From Pseudomonadales bacterium (GTDB taxonomy: Bacteria; Pseudomonadota; Gammaproteobacteria; Pseudomonadales; Ketobacteraceae): DNA of 64,000 nt. The DNA is taken from positions 1 to 64,000 of the forward strand of contig JAGUVW010000003.1 of NCBI GenBank assembly GCA_020062665.1, given 5' to 3'. Position 1 is the stretch's first letter, and every line of letters begins with the position of its first letter. A program made the translations under genes and the position numbers. Positions 42,025 to 52,278 of this stretch are shown piece after piece. A model generated the notes under the pieces. That model was not told where the DNA came from and made no database searches. It saw only the letters and a list, made by a program, of their open reading frames with translations.

Positions 42025-45000
42025 CCGCCGCCGCCTCCAATTCTTTCACATTAAAGCTCTTTCCGGCATGTTTTACTTCCTGAGTCAAATGGCCAAACTC
42101 ATGCAAGAAAATATTCCAAGCTGTTGCACCAAATTGACCATTAAATGTCCCATTTCCGAAATCAGTCTCATGAGGAAGCTTGGTGTTGTAAAAACTATTA
42201 ATTTGGCTTTTATCAACAGTGAGGGCAGCCACAGGATCTCCTGCCCGATCAACTAGATCAGCTGGAACATAAGATACTTTCCAATTGTCGTAGATATTTC
42301 TGTATTCATGATTTGACGGTAGTGTATTCACGTAGTCGCCTAGCCTTCTCCCAAAGTTTCGTAGCTGGGCAACTTCAGCTGGGGCGCGCCCGAATTTTTC
42401 CTGCTTATAAGCTACCTCAAACAATCCATAAGGATCTATTGAACCAAGGGGAGAAGCTCCGACATAACTATATGAATTCATCCCGCCCTCCAATCCAATC
42501 GGATCGGACTGCAAATACCGCCCAACACTCGCATCGTAATCCCGGAAGTAGTTATAGAAGTACCCACTCTCCCCATCCTCAAACTGCCCCGGGAACCTAA
42601 ACGCAAACGTCAGCGCCCCACTCTCCTGCGTCTCACCAAACGCCTTCGCCTCACCACGCCATACCACCTGCGCCTTGGTATCCGTCACCAGCTTCGGTGT
42701 ACCCAGATGATCATTGTGCACAAAATACCATTGATCATTGGCTGCATCCTGCATGGCCATCGGCTCGCGGCCCAGATACACATACTGACGCAGGATCTGG
42801 CCATTACCATTGGCTTCGGCAATCAACCGGTCATTGATGTCGTAAATAAAATGGGTTTCCTCGCCATTCACTACCTTGATCACACGTTGCCCCTGGGCAT
42901 TGTGCTGGTAACGGGCCGTGGGCAGGCCATCTTTCGCCACCAGTTGCAGACGGTTGTTGGCACCATATTCCAGCGCACGCTTCTCACCATCAACGCCGCT
43001 GTCCTTCACGGTATTACCCGCATTGTCATACTGGAACGACCGCTGCACAGCACCCTGATTCACCGCCAGCAGGCGGTTGCTGGTGTCGGCGTATTCATAC
43101 GCCTGCTGCTGCACGACATCGCCATTGGCCACCTGCTGATAGGCAATGCGGTTACCCACAGCGTCGTAATCGAACTGCTCGCGATTGCCCAAGCCAGTGC
43201 TGGCCACGGTCAGCCGGTTCAGTTCGTCGTATTCGTAATGCTTGTCGTTGGCCGCCTGCTGCTGATCCAGAATGGCGGTGATATTGCCCACCGGATCATA
43301 TTGGTAGGTTTTGCGGTACAGATCAGCCACGCGCTGCTGTTGCAGGCGGTAATCGCGATCATGTTCGCGCTGGTCGGTCAGGCCATTGCCATAGCGCAGG
43401 CTGCTGACTGGGCCAAACGGCAGGTAGCGGATGTTATCCAGCAGGGTGTTATCACCCAACGTGGTGTCACGGCTGATACGCGCAACCCGGCCGGACGCAT
43501 CCTGCTGATAACGGATGGTGACGCCATTGGGATAGGTCATGGCGGTCATATTGCCTGCCGTGTCGTATTCATAGCCGATGGCGTAATGGTTAGTGCCGAT
43601 GGTACGCACTTCCTGCACCACGTTGCCGCGCTTGTCGTAGGCGCGCTCGGTGGCACCGGTCTGATCCTGCACCTTGGCCACGCGGCCCACGGCATTCAGG
43701 GTGGCCACATCATACTGGTAGGCGATGTTATCCGCCTGAGATGACGGGTATTCCACTGCCTGCAGGCGATTGAGCGCATCGTAGCGGTAACGAGTGACGA
43801 TGCCATTGGCGTTGCGCTGTTCCACCTTGTTGCCTGCGCTGTCGTAGGCGTAGGTGGTGATGCCGGTATCCTGGCTGGTGAGTTTGGTCACCTCGCCAAA
43901 ACCGTTGTAGTCGTAGCGGGTCACGATCCCCCGGGCATCGGTGACTTGCTCAACTTGGCCCTGTTCGTTGTAGGCCGTTTGGGTTTCGCCATCAAGGGCA
44001 TCGACGCTGCTGATCAGACGGTTCAGGGCGTCGTAGGCGTTGCGGGTATTGCGCGCCAACGCATCGGTCATGTCGGTGACGTTGCCGTTGGCGTCGTAGG
44101 CAAAGTGCGTGGCATTGCCATCGGCACCGATGCTTTGCAGCAGACGGCTCAGTTCGTCATAGATCGCACGTTTTTCGCGACGAATCTGACCACTGGCATC
44201 GCGGGTGATTTCTTCCACGCGGTTGCCCATGGTGTCGAGCTGGTAATCGATGCGTTCACCGGCATTCTTGGTAATGGCGACGACCTGACGAGCCGCGTTG
44301 TATTCGTAGCTCAGGCGTGCGCCGTTGGGTTGGGTAATGGCTTTGATCAGGCCAGTGCCTTCGTAGGCACCGATGCCGGTGTAGTCGAAGGTGATCGCTG
44401 CCCATTCGCCGTTTTCCAGATGTGTTGCTTTCTCGGTGAGCCAGCCACGGGCGTTGTAGGTCAGGCGGGTTTGAGTACCGTTCTGATCCTGCAGCAAGGT
44501 TGGCAAGCCATCCGCATTGCTTTCCAGCACGCGCATGTGATGTTGCAGGGCGTTGATGACAGCCGTCTGATTGCCGTGGACATCATATTCGAAGCGAGTG
44601 ATGTCGGCGACATCCGTGCGCGGACCATCCACCTGCACCAACTGACGCTTGGCGTTATAGCTGTATTTCCAAGTACGCTCGTTGTGCTCGGTTGTTGTAG
44701 TGTCAGTAACGACTTTTTCCAACAGTTGGCCGGATTCGTCATAAGCAAACTGGGTAACGGTTCCCGGCTTTTCAACACGCACGGGCAGACGGTAGACATC
44801 GTGCCATTCGGTTTTGACGGTGTATGCTTCCGCTGTACCGGCTGCTTCGGTACGGCTGGTTTCCAGGCCGCGATCATTGTGCGTGAACTCGGTGCGGTTG
44901 CCGTTCCAGTCGGTCTTGGACTTCAGGAAGCCGTTGTCATCGTATTCGTACTGGTTGTTGGAACCGATACAGCTTGCGGTGGGGTGGCCTTCTACCAACT

Positions 45001-48000
45001 CGGGCTGTCCACGCTCATTGAAGTGATAGGTGGTGGTGCGGCCCAACGCGTCGGTCAGGTTAGTGACATCGCCATCCAGGTATTCCAGACGGTTTGCCAG
45101 CTGGCCTTCGGTATGTTCGTAGAAGGCGCGCATTTGCTCATCGTAGTTCCAAGTGCCGAAGCGCTTGCCGCTCTCATCAACCAGACCAGTGAGGGCGTGC
45201 AGGAAGCGCGAGTCTTCATACAAGTAGGTAACACGCGGATTATCGCCATGGGCAGGTGTGCCATCCGGCATACGCACGCTGACCAGCGCATCGAACACGT
45301 TGTAACGGTAGCCCACCGAGTGGCCGCTGGTATTGGTGATTTCCACCAACATGCCACGGTAGTCATACCGCAAATCGATACGGCGATTGTCACTGTCGCT
45401 GATAGATACCAGCTTGCCCTTACTGTAGTGCAAGGTCTGAGTGTAGCCATCACGCTCAACGATAGATTGCAGCGTGCCGTTCGCATCATAGATTTCGATG
45501 CTGTCGTCTTCGTTAGTAAGCTGCCATTGGTCACTCGCCTGCTTCAGCGTTTCGTTGAAGCGGCCCTTGGCCTTGGTGGGCTTGTTCAGTTCTGGGTCGA
45601 TGTTGAATTCCAGTGACTGACCATCACCACGCACGGCAAATACTAGTGGGCTGTCTTTATCAATAACCAGTTTCTTCTCGTATTCGTGGCGCCATTTACC
45701 GCCCAGGCTGCTGGGCTCGTTTGCGAAGCTGTTGTAGTGGCGCACGAATTTGAGGCGGCCGGTTTGGAGATCCGTGATGACCAGGAATTTGCGGCCAGTG
45801 CGGATTTCAATGGGACGTGACGTGCTACAGCCATCCGAGCTCGTTCCCGCATCAGCACCGCCATTCTCACCCATATACCTTTGGCCAACCGACGAACCAA
45901 GATAGGAAATGACCATGTTTTTTAAATAGTCTTTGGCGCTACTGATCTCGAAAGTGGAGTTAAACCCGTCCTTGAAACTGCCACCTTGCAAAGCAGACAC
46001 CCCACCACTGATCAGTGAACTCTTAACATGCCCCATTGCAGCATCGACAACTGATTTGGCAGCTACATTCTTCAAGCTAGAAGATAAAGGCGTACGAAAA
46101 CTTACTGCCGCCACCGCAGCAGAGGTCACGCCTGCCCTCAATGCGGCATTCAAGTCGCCTGTCAATCCGTAAGTTGTCAATGCGGAAACCGCAAAGGCTA
46201 CCACAACGCAACCTATTGCAGTTGCACAAGCCGCAGCCTGTAAAAACATCCCCACCTCGGGGTTCTTGGCCAGGAATCTGGCCATCTCCTTCCACATTTT
46301 AATATGGTACTTGGCTACCAGCTCGTACGGACCAACAACAGCAATACTTACCACAGCCTTGATTGCTTTCGTTACCGCCTTAGCAATCTTCTTGAAAGCC
46401 TTCTTGATCTTCTTCCAGAAGAATCCACTCGGGTCCGTCATGCTCAACGGATTATTCATCACATAGCTATATCGGTTCAGCGACTGACTGTTTGTCGCGT
46501 CCTGCACAAACGGGTCGGCACTCAGGAAGCGACCGATCACCGGGTCATATACACGCCCATTCATATGGATCAGGCCCATGCTGTCCACATGTTCATGCCC
46601 CGTATAACCGCGATTGGTGACGGCAGACTTGTAGGCGAACAGGCTGGTATCGGACATGCCTTCCCAGGTCACAGAACGGCGCTTGCCCCAGGCATCAAAC
46701 GACATGCGTTCGACCACTGCACCCAGCGAATCCACCGCTGCAACAACGGAGCCCTGGTGGTCCTTGAGCAGGTACTGGGTCTTCTGCGCTTCACTGTTCT
46801 TCTTGCTGACAACAGCAAAGCCACCCACGTAATACTTGTAGGTAGTATCACTGCCGGACTTGATACGTTCGTAGGCGCCGATGCTGATGGTGGTGGTGGT
46901 TACGCCACCTTCCACATCGATGCGCTTGTAGCGTTCCTGGTTTGGCCCATAGAAGAACTCGACGCTGTTGCTGCCCTTGGTGATTTTCTTGGGCACGTCC
47001 TGCGTGGTGTAGGTGATGGTGCGGCTATCGCCAGACAGCATATTGCCGTTATGGTCGTAACAATAAACTGCATTTTTCTGTCCCACAATCTGGGTTACTG
47101 CGTGCGGGCCCGCCTTGATGCCGTTGCAAGTGCCACCGTAGGTATAGGTGCCCACTTCCGATTTGGTCTGGATGTTGCCGTTATCCTGGTAAGTCAGCGT
47201 GTTGTAGTAGTTCAACAACGGGCTGACAACGTGGGATTCTGTCAGGCGGTTAAGGTTGTCGTAGGTCAGTGTTTCGGTGACGAGCTGGCTGGTGCCATTA
47301 GTGGTCTGGTATTCCTCGCGCACCTTCAGATTGCCGATCGCATCAAAATTGAATGACATTTCCTGCAGGTTGGTTGCCTGTCCGGGCACGTAGGAAACTA
47401 TTGATTCCAGATAGCCGGTTTGCTGATTGAAGGTGTTCGACGTCAGCATCAGGTTTCCAAGCTGGGTCAGGCTGGCCTGACCGCGCGCGTTCGTTTCCTG
47501 CAGCTCCCAATACTCGGCATTGGTGCTGTTGTTCTTGATTCGATGCAACATACCTAAGACGGGGTGGTATTCATTTTTAAGCACCAAACCGCCGCCGGGA
47601 TAGGACATCGTTAATGGGCGGCTGTACGCGTCATAAGTAGTGCTGGAGTTCCAGACGACTGCATCGATGGTCGTGGAGGTAATCGTTGGTCGTCCGAGAT
47701 TGTCGTATTGGTAGGTTTCGATGAACGCACCCTTTGCAACCCGATTGACCATGCCAAGGGCCTTTCTGCCTGTCGTCCCGAGATTGGCCAGATCATATTG
47801 CCATGTCGATGTTTCCGCGCTGCCGGTGCCATAGCGATCAACTCGCTTGGTCAGGCGGCCAAGAATGTCGTACTCGTGGAAGGTCACCCAACCACGGGCA
47901 TCCGTTTGTTTTATCAACTGTCCATACGCATCGTATTCATAAGTCCAGCTGCCCTTGTCAGGGTCTTGCATGGCGATCTTATTGCCAAAGATGTCGTATT

Positions 48001-51000
48001 GAGCGCGGGTAATTACGCCATCGGAATCCCTTGTGTAGATCAGCTCACCAAAAGGCCCATAGGCATATTCGATATCCTTGCCGATGGCATCGGTGACACG
48101 AATGGTCTGTCCTTGAGCATTGGTTTCTACTGTTTTGCTCTGTCCCAGTGCATTGGTGGACATCACAGTCCGGCCCAAGTGGACATAAGTCATCGGATTG
48201 CCGGAGGAATCATAGGCAATCTGAGGCCGCCCAAGATCGTCGTACCAGGTCTGGTTCCACTGTGGCGCATCACCATCAAAGTGAGGCTCGGAATGCCGCG
48301 CAACTTTGCCTATTGCATTGTAATCCGTGCGAACGTGAACCAGACGACCTTGATCGGTTCCATCGAAACCATATGCAGACTTGCGGATCTCCCGGCCTTG
48401 CTTGTCAAAAAACACGTAGGACGGCTTACCTACGGTAGGCGTTGTCTTGCTGTAGTACAGCTCGCCTTCTTCGCAGTTTTCATCGCACCAGAATGTTTGC
48501 TGGGTAATAGTAGTACCATCTGCCGCCTCTACTGTCGGGGCTCGACCCCAGGCGTCATAATAGGTTTTACTTACACGCCCATTTGCATCCACCGCGCGCG
48601 TACGCAGCCACGGGTAATCAGGATTTTCGTAATAGAACGTTGTTGTGTGGCCAAGCGCATTGACCTGCTGATATTCAAGCCCCGATTGAGGGCCAGTATC
48701 ATAATAACGGGCTTCGGAAACCTTAGTGGGAAGCCCCGCAGCCGAGACGCGGGTAAACGTGACTTGCCCTGCAGCATTGTATTCGAAAGCAGTGGTGAGT
48801 GCTTTTGCATGACCGGGCTCAACAACCTGCTTAGTTGGAGCGCCAAAACTGTTGTATTCAAAGTACGTCTTACGTGTGGCACTCAAAGGCCCGGTTTCAG
48901 GGGAGCCAGGAACATTCGACGTAGACGTAATCGTACGAGGCAAGCCAACAAAATAAATCGGAGACTCTTGCGCTGGATAGTATTCAGTTGATTTTGTGCT
49001 CTCAAAAACTTCACCGCTGACAGGGTCGGTGGTGGTTGTGGTGCTTAGTAGCAGGTTGCCATAAGTGTCGTAGCTGAAACCCGCCGAGACCGTACCAATC
49101 AACTCTCCTGTCACGAAATCCCAGCTGGACACTTCTTGTTGGGCCAGGTACGGCATGCGGACAAACAGGTCGCCATACTGGATTGACTGAACCAGGTTAG
49201 TATTGACCGTTTCGTTAAGTTTTCTATTTTGTCCGTCTTTGACGTACCAGGTCTCGGCGCGGTTTACCATGCCTACAGTGTGATTGGCAAAATCTTGGCT
49301 ATACTCTGTGACGGTTCGAATCCCTGTAGCTGTATCGATCGATTCCAGCTTGCGGAAACCCAAGGAACCATAGCCACGATTGTGAGAACGGTAACCAGAA
49401 TACTTAAACTTGGTTATCTGCTGGCCACCCGCGCCATTATCGGTTGAGACTCTCGTGACAATTTTTGTTTGCGGTGTTGCGGTAGACACGAACTGATCAA
49501 AGGTAATCTCACGACTGTAGGAAGATGATTTGTTAAGCGCTTCGTATTTTACGAGCGTTTCACTTCCTGTTGGCTCGACAAACTTGTTGATAACCGCGTA
49601 ACGGTGTCCTCTGCTATAGACCCAACGATTTTGTCCTTTCTCATAGCTAAAGCACATGAAATCGCTATTGCCGGAGGCATCATAGTCGCCAACTCTGAAA
49701 CCACATTTTTCGTCTACTTCCAACGCATTGACAGAGTAATTAATCAGAGAAAACCCTAAAGTACCTGTTCCAACAAACCATCTGTTAGCACCGGTATCAG
49801 GATTATGCGCCAACAGATCCAATACTCCGTCGCCATTCCAATCGGCGAACCGCAAATTTGATAAATTCACAAATGGCCCACCCAAAAAGCTGGGAGGAAT
49901 CAGATTGTCGTATTGCACGAAATTGGCAGTTCCATCATTTATGAACCAGCGATTGTCCCCCGACGTCTTCTTGTACCACATGAAGTCCTGGATGCCATCG
50001 GAGTTCCAATCACCAAAATAAAATGAACCGCTCTCATCAATGATGAGGGGATTCACTGAATTCAATACCCCTACGAATGATATTTGCGTAGCATTTTGTT
50101 TCCAGTTGGTCGTATTGATATACCAGCGATTTCTCCCGTCACTTTTGTCATACCAAAAGAAATCATCGACGCCATCGCCGTTCCAATCACCGATAGCAAT
50201 AGACCCACCATCTACAACGCCTTTATCGATTGGGTTGTATGTAATCGAAAAATTAGCGTTCCCGCTATTTATAAACCAATCATTATTCCCGTACTCGCCG
50301 TGATAAGCGAGCACATCCGTGATCCCATCACCGTTCCAATCTCCAAATACAATTGATCGATTTTTTACAATGCTGGGGGGCATTGAATTTGAAACAACAT
50401 CAAAAGATATTGGATGGGTTCCCTTGTTCACATACCACACGTTTTGGCCAGAGTTTGGGTCGATGAAAACGATGTCATCGATCCCATCACCGTTCCAATC
50501 ACCGCTTTGAATGTATCCCCAATCGACCGATGCATTTGGCAGAATGGATGTTACGTTATGAAAGCTTCCGTCTCCATTTGCAAAAAACCACTGATTGTGT
50601 CCTTTGGTGCGCTGCTGCCAAAGAAAATCTGTTAATCCATCATTGTTCCAGTCGCCTTCGGACAGCGAATAGTCGTCATAATATTTGATCTTTGATGCAT
50701 CCAATGGATCGCCGATGAAAGCAAAAGAATCAGCCTCAAACGATGTCCAATTCCATTTCGCCGAAATTTTGCAGGCCCCATCCGACTTGCATACATTTAT
50801 AGATGTCAGGTATGAGTGCGCGGATCCCAGCCCATCAAGGTTGTTGCCGTAGTTAAACTGATAGTGAACAAATTCTTTCTCCGCAGAGGATGCGGAAATT
50901 TTTCTGATTCTCTTGCTAACGTGGGATTTTACTCGCGGGAAAGCATACCCACTCATGACATCAGGGCGCTCCTCATATTCAAAGTCAAGCCAGTAGCTGC

Positions 51001-52207
51001 CATAAACCACCTTCTGTAGAAAGTGCTCACCAAGACTCTTGTTTGTGTTGTACGAGTATAAAATCTTGTCGCCAAAGGCATTGCTGTTCTCACTGATGCT
51101 CCAAATGGCAACTTGGCTCAAACTGGTTGCAACTCTGCTATCTGAAGTTCCCCCATATACTGTCACCGCTCCTTTTGGTGACTGAACCTCAAATGATAGC
51201 GGCCCCCCACCTGATGTACCGCGAACAAAAACTCGTTGAGCATTGTCATTAGCTTTTCTGTATTCCGCGCCTTCCAATCCATGCGTACCTGACACCAGGA
51301 TCAACCGCACTCCATCCAGACAAAACTGATCGTTGTCGTCGAAGTCAACCCCATCGACATAACCATCTTCTACATATGTCGTTGGGCATCTTGTAATTGC
51401 AGATTCACCAACCAGAGACCAGCCAATTCCCAAAGAGCCATTGCCCGCGTTGCTTGAATAAGAGACACCAAAATCTGGCACCATACCGCTTGGGACTGGG
51501 GGGACCTCTATATCAAGCGAATACGTCGCCGCGCCTGACTCGTCTACCTGGAAAGCACCGGCAAACATTGGATCGACCGGAGCGCCGGGGACAATGGCAT
51601 CAACCTGAATGTCACCTGCTTCAATGAAGCTCGACCCACCAAAGGCAAATTTGGTGGTTCCATTGTTTAAGGTAAACTCTATGTCAGATATGCCGTCCCC
51701 TTGCATATCTCGGATGCTTATTGACGCGGCAGATTGGGACACACCATGCATCCCCAAATACGATATTTTTTTTGGGGGGTCGTTAATGTGATCACTGTAA
51801 ACTATAAATGTTTGCGAACCATTAGTCGGCGCCTGAAACAACAAGTCATTTAGTCCATCACCATTGAAGTCGCCGGCGAAAACATCAAAGTTACTTTCGA
51901 TTAAGGTCAATCCAGCGATTAAATCGTGACTTGCAGGATAGAGATAGCCATAGGAACCGTCACTATTGCGCTTAAGGATCAGCAACGCTTCAGAAAAAAC
52001 TACTGGAAACGCTGGAGTGCTTGCGATGACAAGAAGGCGTTTTTTCGGAACAAGGATAAGATCTGTTAGTCCATCGTTGTTGTAGTCGGATTCGTATATA
52101 GTGTAATAGTCTTCGGAGACCTGAGCCGCTATGCAACTCTGTCCAGATAGCACAAGGAAACTACAGATAGACACCAAACCAACACAAATACGACCCCAAA
52201 ATGACAT
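41987..52207 (-). CDS. Sec-exported double-RHS polymorphic toxin with FG-GAP repeats and HEFGH toxin domain
   Basis: The product has 3406 residues; the ATG at 52207 opens a signal peptide (MSFWGRICVGLVSICSFLVL..., cleavage after IAA). Order: FG-GAP-like DxNxDG motifs near 35-210; SpvB-like region (from about 250, VPDFGVSYSSNAGNGSLGIG); seven FG-GAP/VCBS repeats of about 55 residues (515-850, GDWNGDGIDD type, calcium-binding loops); RHS/YD repeats; first RHS core ending in GRFLSADP...TDPSG (D1925); a Lys/Ala-rich stretch (1929-2126) with a hydrophobic segment; a second RHS unit (from about 2127) ending in GRYLQSDP...IDPYG (D3258); and a C-terminal domain of about 145 residues with HEFGH at 3369-3373 and ELEAAAD after it, a zinc metallopeptidase pattern. 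DNA of the two ends is more AT-rich than 42.4-46.2 kb, so the gene looks mosaic. Confidence 0.9.
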   Translation of the reverse strand: MSFWGRICVGLVSICSFLVLSGQSCIAAQVSEDYYTIYESDYNNDGLTDLILVPKKRLLVIASTPAFPVVFSEALLILKRNSDGSYGYLYPASHDLIAGLTLIESNFDVFAGDFNGDGLNDLLFQAPTNGSQTFIVYSDHINDPPKKISYLGMHGVSQSAASISIRDMQGDGISDIEFTLNNGTTKFAFGGSSFIEAGDIQVDAIVPGAPVDPMFAGAFQVDESGAATYSLDIEVPPVPSGMVPDFGVSYSSNAGNGSLGIGWSLVGESAITRCPTTYVEDGYVDGVDFDDNDQFCLDGVRLILVSGTHGLEGAEYRKANDNAQRVFVRGTSGGGPLSFEVQSPKGAVTVYGGTSDSRVATSLSQVAIWSISENSNAFGDKILYSYNTNKSLGEHFLQKVVYGSYWLDFEYEERPDVMSGYAFPRVKSHVSKRIRKISASSAEKEFVHYQFNYGNNLDGLGSAHSYLTSINVCKSDGACKISAKWNWTSFEADSFAFIGDPLDASKIKYYDDYSLSEGDWNNDGLTDFLWQQRTKGHNQWFFANGDGSFHNVTSILPNASVDWGYIQSGDWNGDGIDDIVFIDPNSGQNVWYVNKGTHPISFDVVSNSMPPSIVKNRSIVFGDWNGDGITDVLAYHGEYGNNDWFINSGNANFSITYNPIDKGVVDGGSIAIGDWNGDGVDDFFWYDKSDGRNRWYINTTNWKQNATQISFVGVLNSVNPLIIDESGSFYFGDWNSDGIQDFMWYKKTSGDNRWFINDGTANFVQYDNLIPPSFLGGPFVNLSNLRFADWNGDGVLDLLAHNPDTGANRWFVGTGTLGFSLINYSVNALEVDEKCGFRVGDYDASGNSDFMCFSYEKGQNRWVYSRGHRYAVINKFVEPTGSETLVKYEALNKSSSYSREITFDQFVSTATPQTKIVTRVSTDNGAGGQQITKFKYSGYRSHNRGYGSLGFRKLESIDTATGIRTVTEYSQDFANHTVGMVNRAETWYVKDGQNRKLNETVNTNLVQSIQYGDLFVRMPYLAQQEVSSWDFVTGELIGTVSAGFSYDTYGNLLLSTTTTTDPVSGEVFESTKSTEYYPAQESPIYFVGLPRTITSTSNVPGSPETGPLSATRKTYFEYNSFGAPTKQVVEPGHAKALTTAFEYNAAGQVTFTRVSAAGLPTKVSEARYYDTGPQSGLEYQQVNALGHTTTFYYENPDYPWLRTRAVDANGRVSKTYYDAWGRAPTVEAADGTTITQQTFWCDENCEEGELYYSKTTPTVGKPSYVFFDKQGREIRKSAYGFDGTDQGRLVHVRTDYNAIGKVARHSEPHFDGDAPQWNQTWYDDLGRPQIAYDSSGNPMTYVHLGRTVMSTNALGQSKTVETNAQGQTIRVTDAIGKDIEYAYGPFGELIYTRDSDGVITRAQYDIFGNKIAMQDPDKGSWTYEYDAYGQLIKQTDARGWVTFHEYDILGRLTKRVDRYGTGSAETSTWQYDLANLGTTGRKALGMVNRVAKGAFIETYQYDNLGRPTITSTTIDAVVWNSSTTYDAYSRPLTMSYPGGGLVLKNEYHPVLGMLHRIKNNSTNAEYWELQETNARGQASLTQLGNLMLTSNTFNQQTGYLESIVSYVPGQATNLQEMSFNFDAIGNLKVREEYQTTNGTSQLVTETLTYDNLNRLTESHVVSPLLNYYNTLTYQDNGNIQTKSEVGTYTYGGTCNGIKAGPHAVTQIVGQKNAVYCYDHNGNMLSGDSRTITYTTQDVPKKITKGSNSVEFFYGPNQERYKRIDVEGGVTTTTISIGAYERIKSGSDTTYKYYVGGFAVVSKKNSEAQKTQYLLKDHQGSVVAAVDSLGAVVERMSFDAWGKRRSVTWEGMSDTSLFAYKSAVTNRGYTGHEHVDSMGLIHMNGRVYDPVIGRFLSADPFVQDATNSQSLNRYSYVMNNPLSMTDPSGFFWKKIKKAFKKIAKAVTKAIKAVVSIAVVGPYELVAKYHIKMWKEMARFLAKNPEVGMFLQAAACATAIGCVVVAFAVSALTTYGLTGDLNAALRAGVTSAAVAAVSFRTPLSSSLKNVAAKSVVDAAMGHVKSSLISGGVSALQGGSFKDGFNSTFEISSAKDYLKNMVISYLGSSVGQRYMGENGGADAGTSSDGCSTSRPIEIRTGRKFLVITDLQTGRLKFVRHYNSFANEPSSLGGKWRHEYEKKLVIDKDSPLVFAVRGDGQSLEFNIDPELNKPTKAKGRFNETLKQASDQWQLTNEDDSIEIYDANGTLQSIVERDGYTQTLHYSKGKLVSISDSDNRRIDLRYDYRGMLVEITNTSGHSVGYRYNVFDALVSVRMPDGTPAHGDNPRVTYLYEDSRFLHALTGLVDESGKRFGTWNYDEQMRAFYEHTEGQLANRLEYLDGDVTNLTDALGRTTTYHFNERGQPELVEGHPTASCIGSNNQYEYDDNGFLKSKTDWNGNRTEFTHNDRGLETSRTEAAGTAEAYTVKTEWHDVYRLPVRVEKPGTVTQFAYDESGQLLEKVVTDTTTTEHNERTWKYSYNAKRQLVQVDGPRTDVADITRFEYDVHGNQTAVINALQHHMRVLESNADGLPTLLQDQNGTQTRLTYNARGWLTEKATHLENGEWAAITFDYTGIGAYEGTGLIKAITQPNGARLSYEYNAARQVVAITKNAGERIDYQLDTMGNRVEEITRDASGQIRREKRAIYDELSRLLQSIGADGNATHFAYDANGNVTDMTDALARNTRNAYDALNRLISSVDALDGETQTAYNEQGQVEQVTDARGIVTRYDYNGFGEVTKLTSQDTGITTYAYDSAGNKVEQRNANGIVTRYRYDALNRLQAVEYPSSQADNIAYQYDVATLNAVGRVAKVQDQTGATERAYDKRGNVVQEVRTIGTNHYAIGYEYDTAGNMTAMTYPNGVTIRYQQDASGRVARISRDTTLGDNTLLDNIRYLPFGPVSSLRYGNGLTDQREHDRDYRLQQQRVADLYRKTYQYDPVGNITAILDQQQAANDKHYEYDELNRLTVASTGLGNREQFDYDAVGNRIAYQQVANGDVVQQQAYEYADTSNRLLAVNQGAVQRSFQYDNAGNTVKDSGVDGEKRALEYGANNRLQLVAKDGLPTARYQHNAQGQRVIKVVNGEETHFIYDINDRLIAEANGNGQILRQYVYLGREPMAMQDAANDQWYFVHNDHLGTPKLVTDTKAQVVWRGEAKAFGETQESGALTFAFRFPGQFEDGESGYFYNYFRDYDASVGRYLQSDPIGLEGGMNSYSYVGASPLGSIDPYGLFEVAYKQEKFGRAPAEVAQLRNFGRRLGDYVNTLPSNHEYRNIYDNWKVSYVPADLVDRAGDPVAALTVDKSQINSFYNTKLPHETDFGNGTFNGQFGATAWNIFLHEFGHLTQEVKHAGKSFNVKELEAAADDFANRMEKVCP

Positions 52208-52278
52208 GCCGTTATCCCCAATCCTATAGACGCTAGACATCAAGAAATTAATCCCTAAACCCCATCCCACGCACAAAT

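Noticed and set aside
42707-45616. Two hydrophobic-looking plus-strand frames opposite the second RHS unit
   Set aside because: They mirror the YD-repeat codon pattern, which makes Val/Ile-rich antisense frames; no start context or membrane protein features beyond that.
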